A stretch of 64,000 nt of DNA from Glandiceps talaboti. Its lineage: Eukaryota; Hemichordata; Enteropneusta; Spengelidae. The DNA lies in contig NC_135550.1 of the NCBI RefSeq assembly GCF_964340395.1, positions 29,063,176 through 29,127,175 on the forward strand. The letters are read 5' to 3'. Shown one piece after another: positions 26,801 through 41,009 of this stretch. Position numbers and translations under genes: made by a program. How positions within the stretch are numbered: position 1 is the stretch's first letter; every line of letters begins with the position of its first letter. The notes below the pieces were generated by a model that saw only the letters and a list, made by a program, of their open reading frames with translations, searched no databases and had not been told where the DNA came from.

Positions 26801-29800
26801 AACCTAATACAGAATGTTTACTGTTTAAAGAGAAAAAGCTAAATGAGGTGACTGAATAGAATCTAATATTATGATATCTTGGGACTCATATTACCAAAGA
26901 TAGAGGCATAAATGTGACTGAAAAAAAAAGCATATGCCAACTGCATCATAAGGATACAGTATAAATCAAAACTACAACAGCGTATATTATATTCCACAGA
27001 GGGCGCTGCTCACATCACACATAATTAAATGACAATTACCCAAGCAACAAAATCAAGTGATTTGCATTCAAATGATATAAAAGTCCAATGCAACTTCCAG
27101 AACTTTTTTAGTCAACAAAATGAGAATTGCAGGAGACAAGAATGTGGTGAATAGCAGATATTGAAGAATTCCTTGTATGAAGAGATGTGAAGAATCCACA
27201 CAGTGCTGTAAAAGAAAACTGATAGTGTGTGCATCATGGTTAGCATTATTAAATCACACAATAGGGTAAGTTTTGTTAGTCATTCTCATATCTACAATAT
27301 TGGTATAATGTTGACGTTATCACTTACTTTTCACTGGAGTTTGCACCGACTTTGCAGCTGTTGGTATTTGCATGCATATATGCAAAATGAAATAAAAGTT
27401 ATGAGCTCAGACAGTGATGGGAGGAAGGTGGAAGATGACAAAAAACCAGGTGTACTGATGTCAAAAACTATCAGTTCAGAATGAACCACTCAAGATAAAA
27501 GTTTGGAAAGGAAGAGGGAAGATGAAAATCTGAATGCATGCTGCTTATTTCAGACTCAATCAACTGAAAACACTGGAGACTTCAAAAACACTTCTAATAT
27601 GTAAATGATTCCATGTGTATAAAATCACTCACACATGGCAGAAAAAAAAGCTAAATTAATGTTACAAACAGCAAGCAGAACAGAAATTGGAAGATAAACT
27701 GCTTTAGAACAGAAATACAGAAAAAGTACAAGACAGTATGAAAATATATAGAAACATGCTTATCTGTATAGTGAAGAGGCAATCAAGATTTGAAGATACT
27801 GTAGTGAAACATTAGTGAAGATGCACAGAGGATTGGTACAAACCTGAAGGTGATTTTATGAAAGTAGAAAATCAAGAGACTAAGTCATTTGATTAGAATA
27901 CACAAAAATATCAATATTTACACATTTTGATTTCAATAACAAGTGATATTTGGTTACCTGAATCTCTATCACTGAAGTCTACTAGGTGTATCTGTGCAAG
28001 ACTTCTCTTATCACTTGTTACTCTCTCAAGTAAACCAGTACCACGACTTGATTCTCTGTCAATCAATACAGTGATAGTATTTAGCTACAAGTGTATGTCT
28101 TTAAAATGGTGGTTACATGCAAACTTTAAATTGCACTTTAAGTGAAATGAATGCTCTTGACATGCATGTATTTGGGTTACGAATGCAGGTCTTATTTATT
28201 TCAGTGGGTCATGAAGGTAAGAGTTTTGGTACCAAACATAAATTATATTAACTCTGCTAAAAAGTCTGTTTGTGTGTCGGTTTGTTAGCACGATATCTAA
28301 AATAATTATGGAAAGATTTAGATGGAGCTGTGTGGAAAGATTGCCCATGAGATACTTGTTTAGATTCTGGATGACATACATTTTCTGGTTTGATGTGTGA
28401 AGCCATGGTAATGATGTCTAAAATGTCACAACCCATATATGGTTTCATACAGACATTTTTTCATGCTGAGGTCATGATTTAATTAAATTACATTTTAATT
28501 CATTACAAATTATTGCATATAAACACTCGTTGCAGGGGTCAGTAGTTTAATTAAACTATATTTTAATCACGGTACTTTTTTTGATGTATAAGAACAAATT
28601 GTGGATGGAAACATGTAATATATTTAATTAAATTACATTTTTAAATTATTCAAATTGAATGCCTTTTATGTGGATGAACACAGGTATCCATGTGTAATTA
28701 AATGTCTGTACAGATCTGGCATGGGAGTAGTCTGTAAGGTATGCTGTGACGGGGCGCCCTCACACATCGGTCAACCCCTACGTGTGAGAGGAGGCCGGTG
28801 AGGGCAAAAGTCTCGACGTATCTTACAGTCTAGCATGGGAGTTACTTTGAAAAACTGCTCAAGCAAATAAAATTGAAAATGTATTTCACATACATATATA
28901 CAAAGTATTTTACAATCAGGATAATGATACCTTAAAGAAAGGAGGTGTACAAAACCTCACTTGGTCAACTTACTTTGATAACACAGTTTCATGGACTTTT
29001 TTCCATAATTCCAGCATATGCTTACAGGTTATCAGCGCTTCTTCTGAATCATATACTAAATCTTCTAATTTTACTTTTGTGAACATCAAGCTAAAATTGA
29101 AAAAAGAAAATATGTGAATGGAAAAGGATGCAACTGGACTGGAACAAACTAGGCATTTCAAAGAATTCGTTTGAATGTTGGTGACAAACAGGAATATAAG
29201 CTGATTGCAGTCTGACCTTGAAATCCTGATTGGGTCTTTCATAAATTCAGAATAATAATTCAGTTGGCAGATCCAAGACTGGATTGCATACAATGACACA
29301 ACATTGAACACATGAAGTATGTTTCTATCTTACATGGCAGCCGGTTTGTAGTCTAGTTCCTATACCTGTCAACATTTTCTACGATCCTGGTGGAGATGAT
29401 CATAGTGATCGTAACACGTATAGGAAACTAGACTTTCTTTAAATTGAAAATCAAGAAAACATGTCTTTTTACATTTGACTTAGAGATGAAGGTCAAGGTC
29501 AGTGTACTCATAACACAAAGGCATCCATGATCTCAGTTAATCTTGAACCACACTTTTATATCTAATATATTCAAATAAATTATCAGTCCTATTAAAAGTC
29601 TTGACTTGTCTTTGACCTTCATAAAAAGTAGTTCAAAGAGAATGTTAGTGACCTGTTTGTACAATAGATGAGTGATAGTTCGGTATTCATCATTCACTTT
29701 GACTTTCCTTCCCACTCTTAGGAAGCTAAGCTTTTTCTATTTGCAAAAAAATAAAGCATACCTACTTTACAAACTACAAACCCAAGGGAGTAAAGGAAAT

Positions 29801-32800
29801 GTCTACAGCACAGTGAACAGTCATTATTCATCCCTCTGGGGACATCAGGTGAGCTGACTTTACAACGAATACCTAAGTTATCATCCTATACATTCTTGTC
29901 ATTCCCACACAAATTACATTTCATGAAATGGCTGTAAAACTCATTACATGCAAATCCCAGGATAACACAAATTCAATGAATATATCCGAGCTAGAGAACA
30001 TGAAAATACACTGTGTACATCTCAGTTCAACATCTGAGTGATGTACAAATACAAATGAATCAATCATGGTATCTCTTACCTCAAGTTGTCAGGATATTCT
30101 GATAGTGCTATTTCCAATACATTCAGGGATTCTTTGTATTTCTTTTGCGCCGACAGTAGAAGTGCTAAAAGATGTAGGGACTCAAGGTGATTTCCTCTGA
30201 GTTTCAGGGCCTGTTTCACATAGCTTATAGCATCTGAAATCTACACACACACACACACAAAAAGAAAGCCATTAGGCCTTATTTTAAAGAGCTTATCAAA
30301 ACCATCAAGCAAGACATGTTTACTCAATATGTTAAAGCCAATTTTACATATTTTCATATCAGTCACCTTTCTTAATTCTGCTTAAAGTTGGTGTTTTTTT
30401 AAGCTGCAAATATTACCAGTAGTCATCATAAAGACAAATATTGTATACAAAATTTCTATCTTAAAGAGCGCCAGGGTATAACTTGTTATTACTACTGATT
30501 CTTTTGGATCAATTCTAAATATATCACTGTGAAATGTCACACAGAAAAGTATCAATCATAGTAAAGAGAACACACCTGTCTTGTGAGGGCAAGTTGTAAA
30601 CCTATAAAGAACAGATGTTCATGGTTGTTCACATCCAATTCATGAGCTCTGTTGAAAGCTTTCAATGCATTTTTCTGGAATTCCTGTCTGTCTGACAATA
30701 ACATTGCTGTGAAAAACAAGTGTTTTGTTGGTCAGAATAGCTCCACTGTCACACTGGTAGTTTTGCTGAGGCGTGAAGTAAGTGAATTAAGGGTGTGTGT
30801 GTGTGTGTGTGTGAAGTGGGCAAACATAATATGCCCACTGTACTGTACTGTACTGTATTGTATGAATTCAATTACCAGTCTGTGTTCATGTAAACTACAG
30901 GTTCTTTTCAAATTAAAACAAAAAGACATCAGCAAATATGTTTACAATAAAACATGAATACAGAATGGAACACTAAAGGTAAAATTCACCCAAAAGAGAT
31001 ATCGTATGGATATCTTTTCATACATTTCACACATCAAAGGAAGCTGACAAGCCTGTTCAGAAATGGTGTTAAAAAATAATTTGACCAAAAATACCTCAAC
31101 ATAAGACAAACTAGAAGATATTGTCACTCGACTTATATATCTAACTTTAACAATACATGTATGTACATACACATCTCAAAACAAACTGATGAGTAAAGTT
31201 GAAAATATCAATTTTAACAAGAAATAACCCCCCCCCCCCCCCCATACATAACAATAGAAAACAATGGCCAAGCTGACCCTAGGAATATATACACCAATCA
31301 TCAAACTGATGAGTGGTTTTAGAGAAGTGATAAATATATTTTTGGCTAAAAATACCTCCTAAAATCATTAAAAGTAGAAAATAAAAGACATCATCTTCCT
31401 ATTCACAAATCTGAATAATACCTTGCCCACACCCAGCACATACACATTGTATATTAAAGGAATATGACAACTGGTTTCAGAGAAGAAGTTAAAAATAGAA
31501 AACATTAATGAATGGATAGATGGATGCAGACAGGCAATTGGACTAAAAAATAAGCTCTCCTCAGCTGTCGCTGACAGTGCAGCTAAAAAAGAAAAATAAT
31601 CTAGCAAACATACTGTATACTACAACTTCAAATGTGAGAAAAAAGGGATTGTCGGGTAAACAAGGTGTACATTACAATTTCAAATGATGTGAGAAAAGGA
31701 TGATTAGACAAATGTAAATTACAACTTTAATTGAGTATACAACTGATCTGCACAGACAAGTAAATGACTTATTCAATTTTGATTGCACCAGATTGTACAT
31801 TTAGAAGGTTTTATAGCTAGTCGGAATGATATGGTTTAGCTTGAGTGACATATCAATATTCAATTTTCACACCTTTAAAGTCTTCTTTAACTTTGAATTG
31901 GAAGGGGAATTGAATATTGTAGGCCAATCCTAATGTTAGCTTACCTTCATTAGCCTTTAAGCTACATCCAATGCCTAGTGCCTGGTATCCTTTATGAGTA
32001 AATGGTCCATCTTCCCCTAATTCTATCACCTTCTTTGCCCATTCAATGCCTTCAGAATACTGTCAATTACAAAATAAGACATGAGCTGAAAAAATATATT
32101 AACTTGGTAGAGACTTGCCTTATCTAGATTTTGTATTCTTTAGATTGTGCACAGAGATTTTGCTAAATTTTTGAGACGACTTTTACATGGAATGAGTTCC
32201 ATTTTCTTTTTGAATATCTTATTTATCAAATCTAAGAGAAAAACTATTACCACAATGGCCAATTTGACATTTAAGTCAACAGTTAATGGTGAAGCTTTTT
32301 GATAAGTAGATGATAAAATCATGAAACCTAGCAAATGTGTCTATTTGTATTAAGAAGAAAGCCATCTAAGGATTCAAATAGTAATATTCAAGTGGGTTTA
32401 TTTTCTTTATTTAAGTCTGTCTTTCTTTTCAAATTGAACGGCTGTATTTGTTATGTATTACACTATTGTCCTTCTTATATGCTAGTGGCCAAGGGCAATA
32501 AAGGATATTATTATCATTATTTGCCCTCTCGACAAACATTTAAAAATTATAATCAAAATCATATTAAGCCGAGGATGATTCAACACTTTATTACTCATGT
32601 TGTCTATATAAATACTGGCCATCACCACACATGTTGTTCTACTGGCTCAAATACAATAGTCAATCAGGTGAAATATCTCCCCTTATAACTAGCATTTCAA
32701 ATATCTGAAAGATACTGTTTCTCTCATCCAAACTCTTTTTTTTTGTGTTGAGATTTTGATGTTGATAATGTCAATCTGTCTCTCTATAATGTTACATTAT

Positions 32801-35800
32801 ACTGCAGAGTAAATTATTATCTTTTTATGAGTGATATGGTTGTAATGATAGTGATGTCAACTCTTTAAAAATCTGAAGTAATCTTATGTAGATGGATGGC
32901 AGTTGTTAGTAACCTTCAATACATGCTGAAAATAAGTCCACTTTAAATGGAGGACACGTGCATTGTATGTCTGTCTTGACACCCTGGTAATATGGCTGAA
33001 ACATACAATTTTTTACCATGACTAGACAATGGGTGTGAACTTACCTTCTGAAGATAATTAAAACACAGTTTTGCAGCATGGAGGGCTACTAAATCATTCT
33101 GTGGATCTAGTCGATTACATTCAGTCAGGACTAACAATGCTCTGTCATACTGTAAATCATAAAATATGATTCCATATAGTACATACATCATAACAGCATA
33201 GATATCAAACTTATAAAGATGGTGTGTTTAGGGTAGTGGCTAACCATTGCATATGGAGTATCAGTAACTATTCTACCACAATCAGAAATACAGGATGAAT
33301 AAAGCCTCAGTAGTTACAGTTTTTTGCTATGTTTTGCTAATGTTGTCTCACTAAAATTATATCAAACCTTGACTGGAAAGAGTTCATTCTTTCTCGTAGA
33401 CTGAATTACCTCTTTACTAGTTGTTGATGGTACCAGGGATGTATATACTGACTACATTGACTTGATGTCCATATGTAACACAGTTGTGAATGAGATATAT
33501 GGTCATTTGTCCAAACTGTAAATTTTGTTGTTAATAAGATTAGATTTGATCCCTAGGTGATCATACATGTGCTTATAAAAACATACTTAAGTTGAAAAGT
33601 ATGGGCAAAAAGTCTGAAAAATGCAATTACAGTTACAACTGGCTCTTTAAATCAAATACTAAGGTATTAAGGTAATATTAAAAGGATTTCTGAGTCACTT
33701 TATTGAATAAGCCATGGAAAGATGTTTCAGTACACTGAATAAACAGTCAAACACATACATACAATGTACACACATTTATCATCCCATCATGTACTCACTT
33801 CAAATAAGTAGCTAGATTGAAGTCCTACAATCGTTTTTTAATCCAAGGTCGATCCATTCTATAAAGACGATATTTGCACATCTACTTCTCATTCCTATTT
33901 ATCTTGGCAATGTTATGTAATATATTTCTATTCATATTTGTCTGTTTTGGTATATTTTTCAAATTAAATTTTTACTCTTATTCATTGTCATGATTTAATT
34001 AATTCAGACATTCAATCATATTACCCAAACAGACAAACATGAAACTGCTAATCAAACAGACAACTTACAAGGATTGTATAGTATACTGTCAATAACAGGT
34101 CATAAAACAGTCAAACAAGGAACCAATAGTGAACATGCTAATCAAAAGGACAGGTAATATTAAGAGTCTGAATTGCATTGTCAATCATGTGTCAGGGGTC
34201 ACACAGTCAAACTAGGAACCAATCAATGGAGACTTGTTAACTTATAGATCTATAAGAGCTTGTCTCTCTTTATTACTTCTGCTTTGAAGTATTGATCACA
34301 TATCATACATGTATACTATCTTGGGTCCACTTTGATCTAAAGATTCAATTTCCTTTACTTACTTTGCCAGCACAGATGAGTGACAATGCAAACTGCATCC
34401 ACAGATGAAACTCTTCAAATGAAAACCTCATGGATCTGTCAAATGTCTGCAATTGTGTGTAGAAAAAGATGTCTATTCATACAACAGTCTGACAAATGGC
34501 AGTTATAGGGTATCTCAGTAGAATTGTACATTATACTGAAAAAAACATAAGATTGCACTACTTGACTAAAAATTACAAGCTAGTTCAAATGGGTGGAGTA
34601 AATTAATATTCAGACTGTGTGTAAGTCATGAGACAACTATTATGAACATTACACAAACTTACTATAGTATTACAATGAAAATGGGTATTTTATTGGCTTT
34701 CTCTGATTGATTTTAACAAGTCTACACAGGTCTGATGTAGATCTTAGGACATAAATGCTAACATGACTCACCTCTGCTAACATTTCATACTGTGCTCTCC
34801 TTACTAAGGCTATTGTTAATAAATCATGTACAGCACAGACATTGTGTATGGAATGGATACGGCTTTCTGTGTGTTCTTCTGACCGACTAAGAATAGCTTC
34901 TTTAGTTGCCTGCATATTGGATAAATACAAGGCACTTCAAAATATGACCTTATAACAATGCTTGTCACATCACCTGCTCCATGACATAATATAACACTAT
35001 GCAACCCCTGATACCAGTAGTTATCATATTCGTAATAAAAACATACAAAGTTTACCGAGAAGTACAGCAAACAGTACATTTTTTATGTTCGTTTTGTGTC
35101 TCCTCTATTTCTTAATATCAAATCATATTAATTTGCTTAATAACATAATGCATTTTGATGAAAATTAATATTTCATTTTTTAATAGTAATTCAATATAGG
35201 GATACGTCAATAATTCAAAAATAGACAGGGAGACCCCTACTGTTGCTAAATTTCCATATGCAATATACTCATGTTGTAGAACAAATATGCAGTCTGTAAT
35301 TTGTGTTGAGTTTTGGACATGTCATCAAGCAACAGACTATCTCAACCTCAAAACATTTAATATGATAAAACTCGGCAACATCATAAACTTGTCAAAAGGC
35401 AATCTTAATCAATATATGGAAATATTTATACAGGTGGATCGGTGAGCTAATAGACTGAAGTCTATAATGTCCCATGTGTGCAACTTATAATAGTAATTGG
35501 CAAATTGCACACATTTACAGTATGAAAGGTAACGTTAGGTATATTAAAGATAAATACAAATGACTCACCAGTGATTCACTGATCAATAACAACAGTAGAG
35601 TTTCTTCTGTTTCTTCTTTTGGCACAAACAAGCTAAAATGAAAGAAATCAATCAATCAAAACACTTGCAAATAGAACAATCAGTGCCATGTTATGTTTTT
35701 AAGTATTGCATGCATTTGGAAGAGTTAGTTGTTGTTGTTATTTTAGTTAGTAGATAAATGCATGCTTTTATAATGTCAGTTCAAATGCTATGTGATGTAT

Positions 35801-38800
35801 ACATGCATGTACATTCTGAAATGCATTGGTTTTCTTAATTAATATGTTTGACTAGAGTATCTGCTGGTATTGTGGGTTTACTATGACATTAACTTGCTCA
35901 GCAAGGATTTCAAGATTGGGCATTTTGAGGGAATACATACATATTGTACTTTCTATGGACTCATTACTTACAGTCTACTAGATGGTAGCATTATATTGGC
36001 AACCTTTAATCTGCTTATGTCATGCATGCAGTTGTATGTGTTATCATAAATATTTGCAAATAACACTTTTTTGGACAAGACAAGATGAGCTCGATATTGT
36101 ACTCTACAAACCAGTTAGTGGTATGTTTACATTTACTTTTATATTCCATATTGTCATCATAGGATCATGGTCAACAATCGTTTTCTATATTTATTCAACA
36201 AACACAGTCAATGAGTGACAGGTAATAAACAAGAAATAACAACTGTAAACCATTTGTGCATACAGACACTCTTCAAGTTCAAATGGATAATTGCACTATT
36301 GTTGAAGTGAAGTGCAATGCAATGACTACAATGAGAATATATCAGCAACTATGTGTACTTGTCTAGTACCAATAATACATAACACCACATTCGTGTAGAA
36401 TCAGTACTGTTTAATGCACTTTACAAAGTATCTCATCACCTATAGCTGCCAAGCTATTAAAATATACACTGTTGATAGGATCACATTTTTTGTTGTCCTT
36501 CATATCTGTGCTCATGAAATCAGACAGGGAATGGATTGACAGATACTCTAGTCACAATTGTGTAGTGGGACTGATGAAGTGTTGTCTCTCAAATGAATTG
36601 TGGAAGCAAATTACCATGAACATATCAGCCATTATTTGTTGTGGCAATGTCATTTGAATATATATTTAGGAAGGAGACTGTTGTTATTTGAATGTGAGTA
36701 CATGCATGAATTGAAGTTGGTAGAATTGGGGATGTGATAATATCCTGCTTTCTCTAGCAGTCACAAATCATGAGTAAGATGAAGACATTCATTATTTGCT
36801 GTAATAAATCAAAGCTAGATAAAAGGAAAGATGTCATACATTCAATGTACATGTTCAAGCAATGCATTTTAATAGTGCCAAGTTTACTGAAATGTGTGAC
36901 AAATGTTGCAACTCATGATTTAAACTCTAGAGGGCGCCATACCAAGTAAAGTAAAGCTGGTTCTTTGCAATACACTTCCATGTGTGAACTGCACCAAGTA
37001 TTGGTACCCAACAATAAACCCTTCTAAACTATTTGTTAACAGTATGCTTAGTACAGTACATGCACTGAACATCTTGTTACTATGCATAATATCACAGTTA
37101 TTATGACCCTACTACCAGAATCACAAAGTTCCATGCCTTGATCGTGAGCCTGGTTGACCATTGCCTATAAAGTCGTGAAATTTGCTGTTTTTGTTTATTA
37201 CCACTGTTAGAACGCTGTGTGGGGATGATATGTAATGAACATTACAAAATTTCCCTTGCCCATGCTTCATATATATTAATAATTCCCATAATGGATCTGT
37301 ATGAACCTTAGAAACCAACTTTTGATATGTGTGACTAAAAATATAAAATAGCTGTACAGAACACAAGTACTAATAATTAAGCATCTTTGTATTTTTTTTC
37401 AGACAATACTTTTTTGCATATCAAGTAAAATGTACTAAACAACAAGATAGGTTAGTTCATCTAGTTGTTACCAACTACAGAGCATTCTGAAGTAAAGTTG
37501 CCTAAAGACAATCACCAAAAATTTGTTATCCAATTATCTTAAAACAGAAAAAAAAATTCTACATGCCTATTAAAGTGAGTGAAAGAAAAAATCCTACAAA
37601 GGTACAATTTGCATGCAAATATCATACCAAAAAGAGTACAATGACAGAGAGAATCAGTTGAGAAAGAAATGAAAAAATTATTAGCACAAGAAAATGTCAA
37701 GATAAACCTAACCATGATGTAGAAAAACTTACTTCTCATCACAACTGGAAGAAATGGCCACATCAGAGCCACAACAATAGTAGAATAAAAACAAAAAGGT
37801 GAAAAAAATGAAAAAATCAAGAAAGTGCAAGACGATAGTTCAAAAGATGATATGATGGCTGGCATAATAAGATAACTTATGATATAACAATGATGCACAA
37901 CAGAGAGATGAGACAAAAACTAAGTTGTACAAACAGAAAATGTGACAACTACAAGCGTGGAGTAACACTAACAGTGACAAGAAAGATCTACTATTAGCAC
38001 AGGTTACATCTACCACTAGACAGATTACTACTCTACCACCACCAGACAGGACAACATGCTACTTCCACCACTACCACTTTGACTACACAAAACATTGAAC
38101 TGCTATAGATTAAGCTCAGGGAAGACGGCACATTATTTCAAGTTTGAGAACAATGTACAAAAAACCAAGTGTGTCTAGTGTTTATGGAGAGGCTAGTTAA
38201 ATATGACTAACATTGACTTTAACAGCCATTGATGTATAAAACTACATTGATTACCCTCTGATTTTGAGACAAGCTATGCAAACCATCTATCTCACCACAT
38301 TCTTCATTGAAAGCAGCATCAGTACATGTATATTACACAGCACATCTGTCATCGTTTGTGTGTAGTTTTCAAATAATACTTTGATGGCTCATTTCAATGA
38401 AACATGTAAGAAACAACACTATATCACGACATCCACAAGGACAGACAAGTACCCACAAACACAAACCAATAATATGGCAACGCTTAACATAAAAACAGTC
38501 ATGTTGTTAGGAAGAGTAGGGATTGCTTCAGGAAATTCTTAATACTTAATAGCATCCTGAAAAATTTGATGTCAAAGTTGAATAACACAAAAGATATTCA
38601 ATCAATACTACAAATATATTACGACACACTAGATTTCTTTTATAACAATAATTGAATAGTCTTTTGACTGTCAAACTGCAAGTACTATACAATTTATGTG
38701 ATGGAAATTTTTCTGAAAATGGAGATAAAGACAGGAAAGGCAAATAAAACAAAGAATATCCATTTTCTAAATTTCATTTGGGATTATCGATCAACATACA

Positions 38801-40899
38801 TGTAAAGTATGCAATTTAATGTGTACTTGTAAAAGGTTGGAATCTATAAATTTGTAGTCATGTGCTGATGATGCATAGCATAACTGGAATAGAACTTACT
38901 GCTCTCCAATATATTGTTTAGGTCTCAAAGCCAAATTAGCACTCTTCATTCCAGCTACTTTAATAGCTGTCCCTATAGCACCTCCAGCACCTGGTCGACT
39001 TAAAGAACCAGTTTTATCACTTCCTGGTGCTGGTGCTGGTGGGGCTGGTGCATTGTAACTACTTTCACATACACCACGTAGTAAGACTTCAGCTAGCTGT
39101 CTGCTTAATATCATTCTCATGTTTTGAGTTGCTCTTGACTCTACAGCTCTCAGTACCAGACGGAATCGATTGATACCTCGATCCACATCACTACATAACA
39201 AAAACAAAATAATTGAACACAAAATGTACTAATTTGAAAGTTGGAATAGATAAATGACATCACTCCACTACAAATATCACAATTAAATTTTGGGATATCA
39301 TTATTTGTGAATTTTGAATTAAAACTTTTTTGAAATGATTTTTTGAAAATATACCGGACACAATTTCCTTCACTTAAATTGTCTTTTTATATCAGTTGAT
39401 TATGTGTCTCTCTATTGACATGTATTTTGATGATCTTACTTACAAAAAAGGCAAAACTGGCGTAAACAGGATTGTATCTTCTACCCTTTTTTGGTGTGTT
39501 TTAAAGATCTGGTTGATTTTCTTACCCCATCTGTATATGTAAAAGTGGTGCTCTTTGAATAGCAGTTTCTAGTATAGGTCCAATATATGGTTGTTGCATT
39601 GATGTATATCCAGACCCACTGCTAGATGTTGATACTACACTGCTTCGACCCTTCTCAGATTCTTGAAGATATAGCAGAGCAATATCTCCTGATTTCTCAT
39701 AGCAAGTTACGATCTGTTCTTCTAGTTGAACCAATTTTATTTTGCTACTTGTCTTGCTAGGAGTTTTCTCCAATGCCATACCTGACATACAAAGAAAACA
39801 TATGTAGTGGATCACATGGCATTGTATCTCAGTAAAACAATTGAGTTAACAGGTACATGTAACAGTATCATTTTACATGGGATTTATAATTAATGGTCAA
39901 TTTTTCATCTTACTTTTTTTTCAGTATTTTGGGAATTCTATGAAAGTATTTTTAATACCTGTGGCACCTTAAGGTATTTATAATGTAATTAATGCATGCC
40001 TTTTATCAAACTTATACTGTCACTTCAATGGTCAACTATCATGTATTTGGTGATGAATATTGTCAGGAAAAAGTCACATATTTGCCTTACACATTCTGAT
40101 CCAAGCATAAGCCTACGTGAACAACATTTTGAAAGTATAACATATGATACACCAAAAAAAACATAACAATAAATTAAAGGATTGATTGATTGATCAATCA
40201 ATCAATCAATTAATCAATCAATCAATCAATGAGTCAGTCAGTCAATCAATCAATTAACCAATTAATTAATTAAGACAACATCTTGTCTACCAAGTGATAA
40301 CAAAATCTTTTCTGCCAAGGAACATGATAATGCCATAATGTATTTTGGTGTGTTTGGAGAGCACTTACATTAATTTTAAACATTCATGACAATGAAATCA
40401 TTGACACATACCTTTGAGAGCAAAGGCTTCAGCTATCATTCTCAGCATCCTATTTGACATACTTTCTACAGTCAAATCATCTAGACCAGCTTTACCATAA
40501 TAATTCAAGCATTCTTCATAATCACCCAGAGCAAAGTACAACTTGCCCAACAGAAGACGAGCTTCTTGTACCCAACCATACTGTAAAATATAACACATTC
40601 TTGGTTTATTTTTCTAGTTCATCAGTTTGGTTACTTTGCTACAATGTCATTCTTTTCCATGAAATACCATTACTTTATTATTTGTGGTGCACAAAATATG
40701 TACGTAACAGCTGTTTCCAGATTTCTACATTTCAGAGTGGTATTCAATTGAATACTATATGACCTAGCGATTTCAACCGAAATAGGTGGCACACATCATT
40801 ATTCATAATAAATGCATATGTTCTTCTATTTCAGAAAGGCATTAATTATTTTGGAAACATCAGGTTACATATCATTCAAACAAAGAAATGCATACAGAA

Positions 40900-40931
<32 letters not shown>

Positions 40932-40950
40932 ACACACATACATAAGCGTG

Positions 40951-41009
<59 letters not shown>

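Noticed and set aside
37539-37916. 125-residue minus-strand open frame in a TTC7 intron
   Set aside because: Phe/Ser-rich composition of AT-rich DNA, no similarity I recognise, and TTC7 exons 5 and 6 join cleanly across it.
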